A DNA stretch of 6,908 nt from Planctomycetaceae bacterium (GTDB lineage: Bacteria > Planctomycetota > Planctomycetia > Pirellulales > Thermoguttaceae): positions 1-6,908 of the forward strand of contig JAITQJ010000345.1 of NCBI GenBank assembly GCA_031288955.1. Reading direction: 5' to 3'. The notes under the pieces were generated by a model. The model was not told the DNA's origin. It saw nothing but the letters and a program-made list of their open reading frames with translations, and ran no database searches. Position numbers and translations under genes: made by a program. Below are positions 6,601-6,908 of the stretch, piece by piece (position 1 is the first letter of the stretch; every line of letters begins with the position of its first letter).

Positions 6601-6908
6601 GCAGCGGCATCAACTTCCGCAACCGGTTCATTTCCCAACACACCGCCGCACTCTGCTTTAATCGCCGTCTGACCGCCGCTTGCGGCATCGGCAGCGGCTT
6701 GTGCGCCTAAACCGCTGGCTGCCTGCACAACCGGAGCAGATGCCGTACTGCCGGCAGGACGCATATCCGTCCAATTCGCATTGACCGCCGCATTGATTGC
6801 CGCCTCGACGAGCGAATCCTGTGTATTGGGGTCGGCTTCCGCAAGCGTCTCCGGCGGAAGATAGATGGTCAATGTTTCCGTGGTATCATCATAACCGGCA
6901 AGATTCTC
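3684..6908 (-). CDS. fliD: Flagellar filament cap protein FliD-like, N-terminus beyond window
   Basis: The frame is open to the right edge and the stop is at 3684-3686. Residues here are counted from a TTG at 6872, which is not the true start because twelve upstream codons continue the repeat pattern. FliD (HAP2) forms the cap at the filament tip that folds exported flagellin. The C-terminal part fits the FliD C domain: IDLTIAGTSTSPITI (823-837), AFVENYNKFRNELN (852-865), YGIPGITSLADIGIT (902-916), TLVFDEAKFEALW (932-944), then a helical tail (995-1050) with RLDTKRARMLAKFYAMEQAL. Flagellin-IN-like segments lie at about 193-265, 609-675 and 720-785. The upstream half is built of repeats (separate entries), making the protein over 1070 residues, about twice or more a standard FliD. 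The N-terminal FliD domain is outside the window, so the identity rests on the C-terminus and the adjacent fliS. Confidence 0.88.
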   Translation of the reverse strand, partial: ENLAGYDDTTETLTIYLPPETLAEADPNTQDSLVEAAINAAVNANWTDMRPAGSTASAPVVQAASGLGAQAAADAASGGQTAIKAECGGVLGNEPVAEVDAAAQDALVAAAINAAISANWAAMRPAGSTASAPVVQTTSGLGAQAVYDAEYFGQTAIKAEYGGVLGQDAVAAIVSPTEITGKAFAPVNITTRHLIGDLDSVLMSTLNGGSGLSKALAGAIEVQDRAGNTALLDFTQKELDSIQTLNDAVRMLNAKLGTAGIGIAVKINDAKTGLKVEDTTGSTTNALIFRDKTSKEITTPAVSGANAVSADDNTGGTAVLTFANSSQMNGKTFAFTTDESSAGYDSATGILTVYVPPEAVSAVSTPAVPGVNAVSADNGTGGTAALTFADSSQMNGKTFAFTTDESSAGYDSATGILTVYLSPETLAETDPDTQDSLVEAAINAAVNANWTDMRPDGSTASAPVVQTTSGLGAQAVADAASGGQTAIKADAAGAVLGQEPVAAVDAGPVQDSLVVAAINAAISANWTAMRPDGSTASAPVVRSTSGLGAQAVADAANGGRTAIKDGLTGAALGREPVEEVSITHDSDIATQLGLEVNVSASSAGGASLNRQIISYDTKLADLNNGKGVTLTGGKIQITDSAGHTATLAIDAAKHKTVGDVINAINSLSTDLKVIAKINDTGDGIVLEEFAGGTGNFSVIDADSSSKFASELRIAGTVAQSDKDEDGRMRLNGRQSYTVEVEATDSLESIRDKLNALNAGFSATIIQDGSNAPYRLAITGKTTGAAGAFNIDLSALGLTTENMTEAKDALLVYGDVSTGLVLHSSSNSFKGIVGGIDLTIAGTSTSPITITSADSNVDVKASLSAFVENYNKFRNELNTQMYYSVAENAGNVLYNSSEARALDRDLTNLLQKRVYGIPGITSLADIGITLRSNASDDGVNQSTNTLVFDEAKFEALWESNKEGLQAFFFQERTTLDADGKETTIKTGWAQSFVTVSDSLTDVSYGKISSRLAVIDTLITNNTERAEFMQSRLDTKRARMLAKFYAMEQALAAMSDDMNTISSLASSWSSLQSSTS
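5169..5612 (-). repeat. Second pair of Ala/Gly-rich repeats in FliD
   Basis: Two units of about 74-76 codons cover residues 421-494 and 497-568 of the visible protein. Each has the order QDSLV, AAINAA, ANW, MRP, GSTASAPVV, SGLGAQAV, GG-TAIK and (G)-EPV. They correspond to the pair at 6390-6824. I recognise no family for the unit. The start of each, with AAIN-type helices after a Leu-rich strand, recalls the end of flagellin-IN domains. Confidence 0.85.
5613..5816 (-). repeat. Second full copy of beta-type repeat in FliD
   Basis: Residues 353-420 hold TPAVPGVNAVSAD, ALTFADSSQMNGKTFAFTT, ESSAGYDSATGILTVYL and end in PETLAETDPD. The copy is nearly identical to the one at 5817-6014, which has VPPEAVSAVS at its end instead. 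It leads directly into the second Ala/Gly-rich pair, just as the edge copy leads into the first. Confidence 0.85.
5817..6014 (-). repeat. First full copy of beta-type repeat in FliD (198 bp)
   Basis: Residues 287-352 repeat in tandem with the next copy at a period of 198 bp (66 codons). Bases 5857-5912 are identical to 5659-5714 over 56 nt, and the similarity continues with single changes well beyond. The unit reads as beta strands around an NGKTFAFTT core and a GYDSATGILTVY strand. Confidence 0.88.
6390..6824 (-). repeat. First pair of Ala/Gly-rich repeats in FliD
   Basis: Two units cover residues 17-89 and 91-161. The second has diverged near its end (YDAEYFGQTAIKAEYGG). Bases 6765-6864, which span the start of this pair and the preceding strand, match 5553-5652 at 91 of 100 positions. 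The offset is 1212 bp (404 codons), showing that a block larger than one unit was copied. Confidence 0.85.
6825..6908 (-). repeat. End of a further beta-type repeat, cut by the window edge
   Basis: The twelve codons before the TTG at 6872 read ENLAGYDDTTET and continue into LTIYLPPETLAEADPN. This parallels ESSAGYDSATGILTVYLSPETLAETDPD of the copy at 5613-5816. It shows that the gene, and probably the repeat array, extends to the right of the window. Confidence 0.8.

Noticed and set aside
5169..6824. CRISPR-like or noncoding repeat array
   Set aside because: The repeats keep one reading frame with protein-level conservation and a period that is a multiple of three, with no unique spacers.
6870..6872. 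TTG at 6872 as the true start of the FliD-like protein
   Set aside because: The twelve codons before it are open and continue the repeat pattern (ENLAGYDDTTET), and the FliD N-terminal domain is missing, so the gene begins outside the window.

Overview
The window holds a leftward (minus-strand) gene run at about half GC. Reading with transcription, from high to low coordinates, it contains: the 3' part of a very large flagellar cap gene (fliD-like); a small four-helix-bundle gene inside an AT-rich cassette bounded by inverted repeats; a fliS-like flagellar chaperone gene; an ATP-dependent RNA ligase gene of the Deinococcus DRB0094 (Rnl5) type; and a 3-hydroxyacyl-CoA dehydrogenase gene. At the far left edge, the last 26 codons of a probable plus-strand gene converge on this run.

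The host is a flagellated bacterium. The oversized, repeat-inflated FliD, the long FliS, the near absence of Shine-Dalgarno sequences before most genes and the IVP-type four-helix-bundle gene would fit Planctomycetota or a relative. This is an inference from general features; no taxonomic marker is present.

Region by region: 3684-6908 is the cap protein. Its N-terminus lies beyond the right edge, because the frame is still open there. The visible part carries two copies of a composite module made of a beta-type repeat, two copies of an Ala/Gly-rich repeat of about 74 residues, and a flagellin-IN-like domain. A FliD C-terminal domain and terminal helix follow. 3201-3676 is the cassette: a 29-nt inverted repeat (28 of 29 complementary) surrounds a 124-codon gene that has its own Shine-Dalgarno. 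2572-3159 is fliS. 2517-2570 is a second, gene-less AT-rich palindromic block. 1354-2508 is the RNA ligase, 280-1317 the dehydrogenase, and 270-302 a GC-rich hairpin at the end of the run.

FliD and FliS work together in filament assembly: FliD caps the growing filament and FliS is the cytoplasmic chaperone of flagellin. The cassette separates these two naturally adjacent genes and looks like an insertion into the operon. The ligase and dehydrogenase have no evident flagellar role and are probably just co-directional neighbours. The most notable points are the IVS-like cassette inside a flagellar operon, with an RNA ligase gene close by, and the recent module duplication inside the cap protein.
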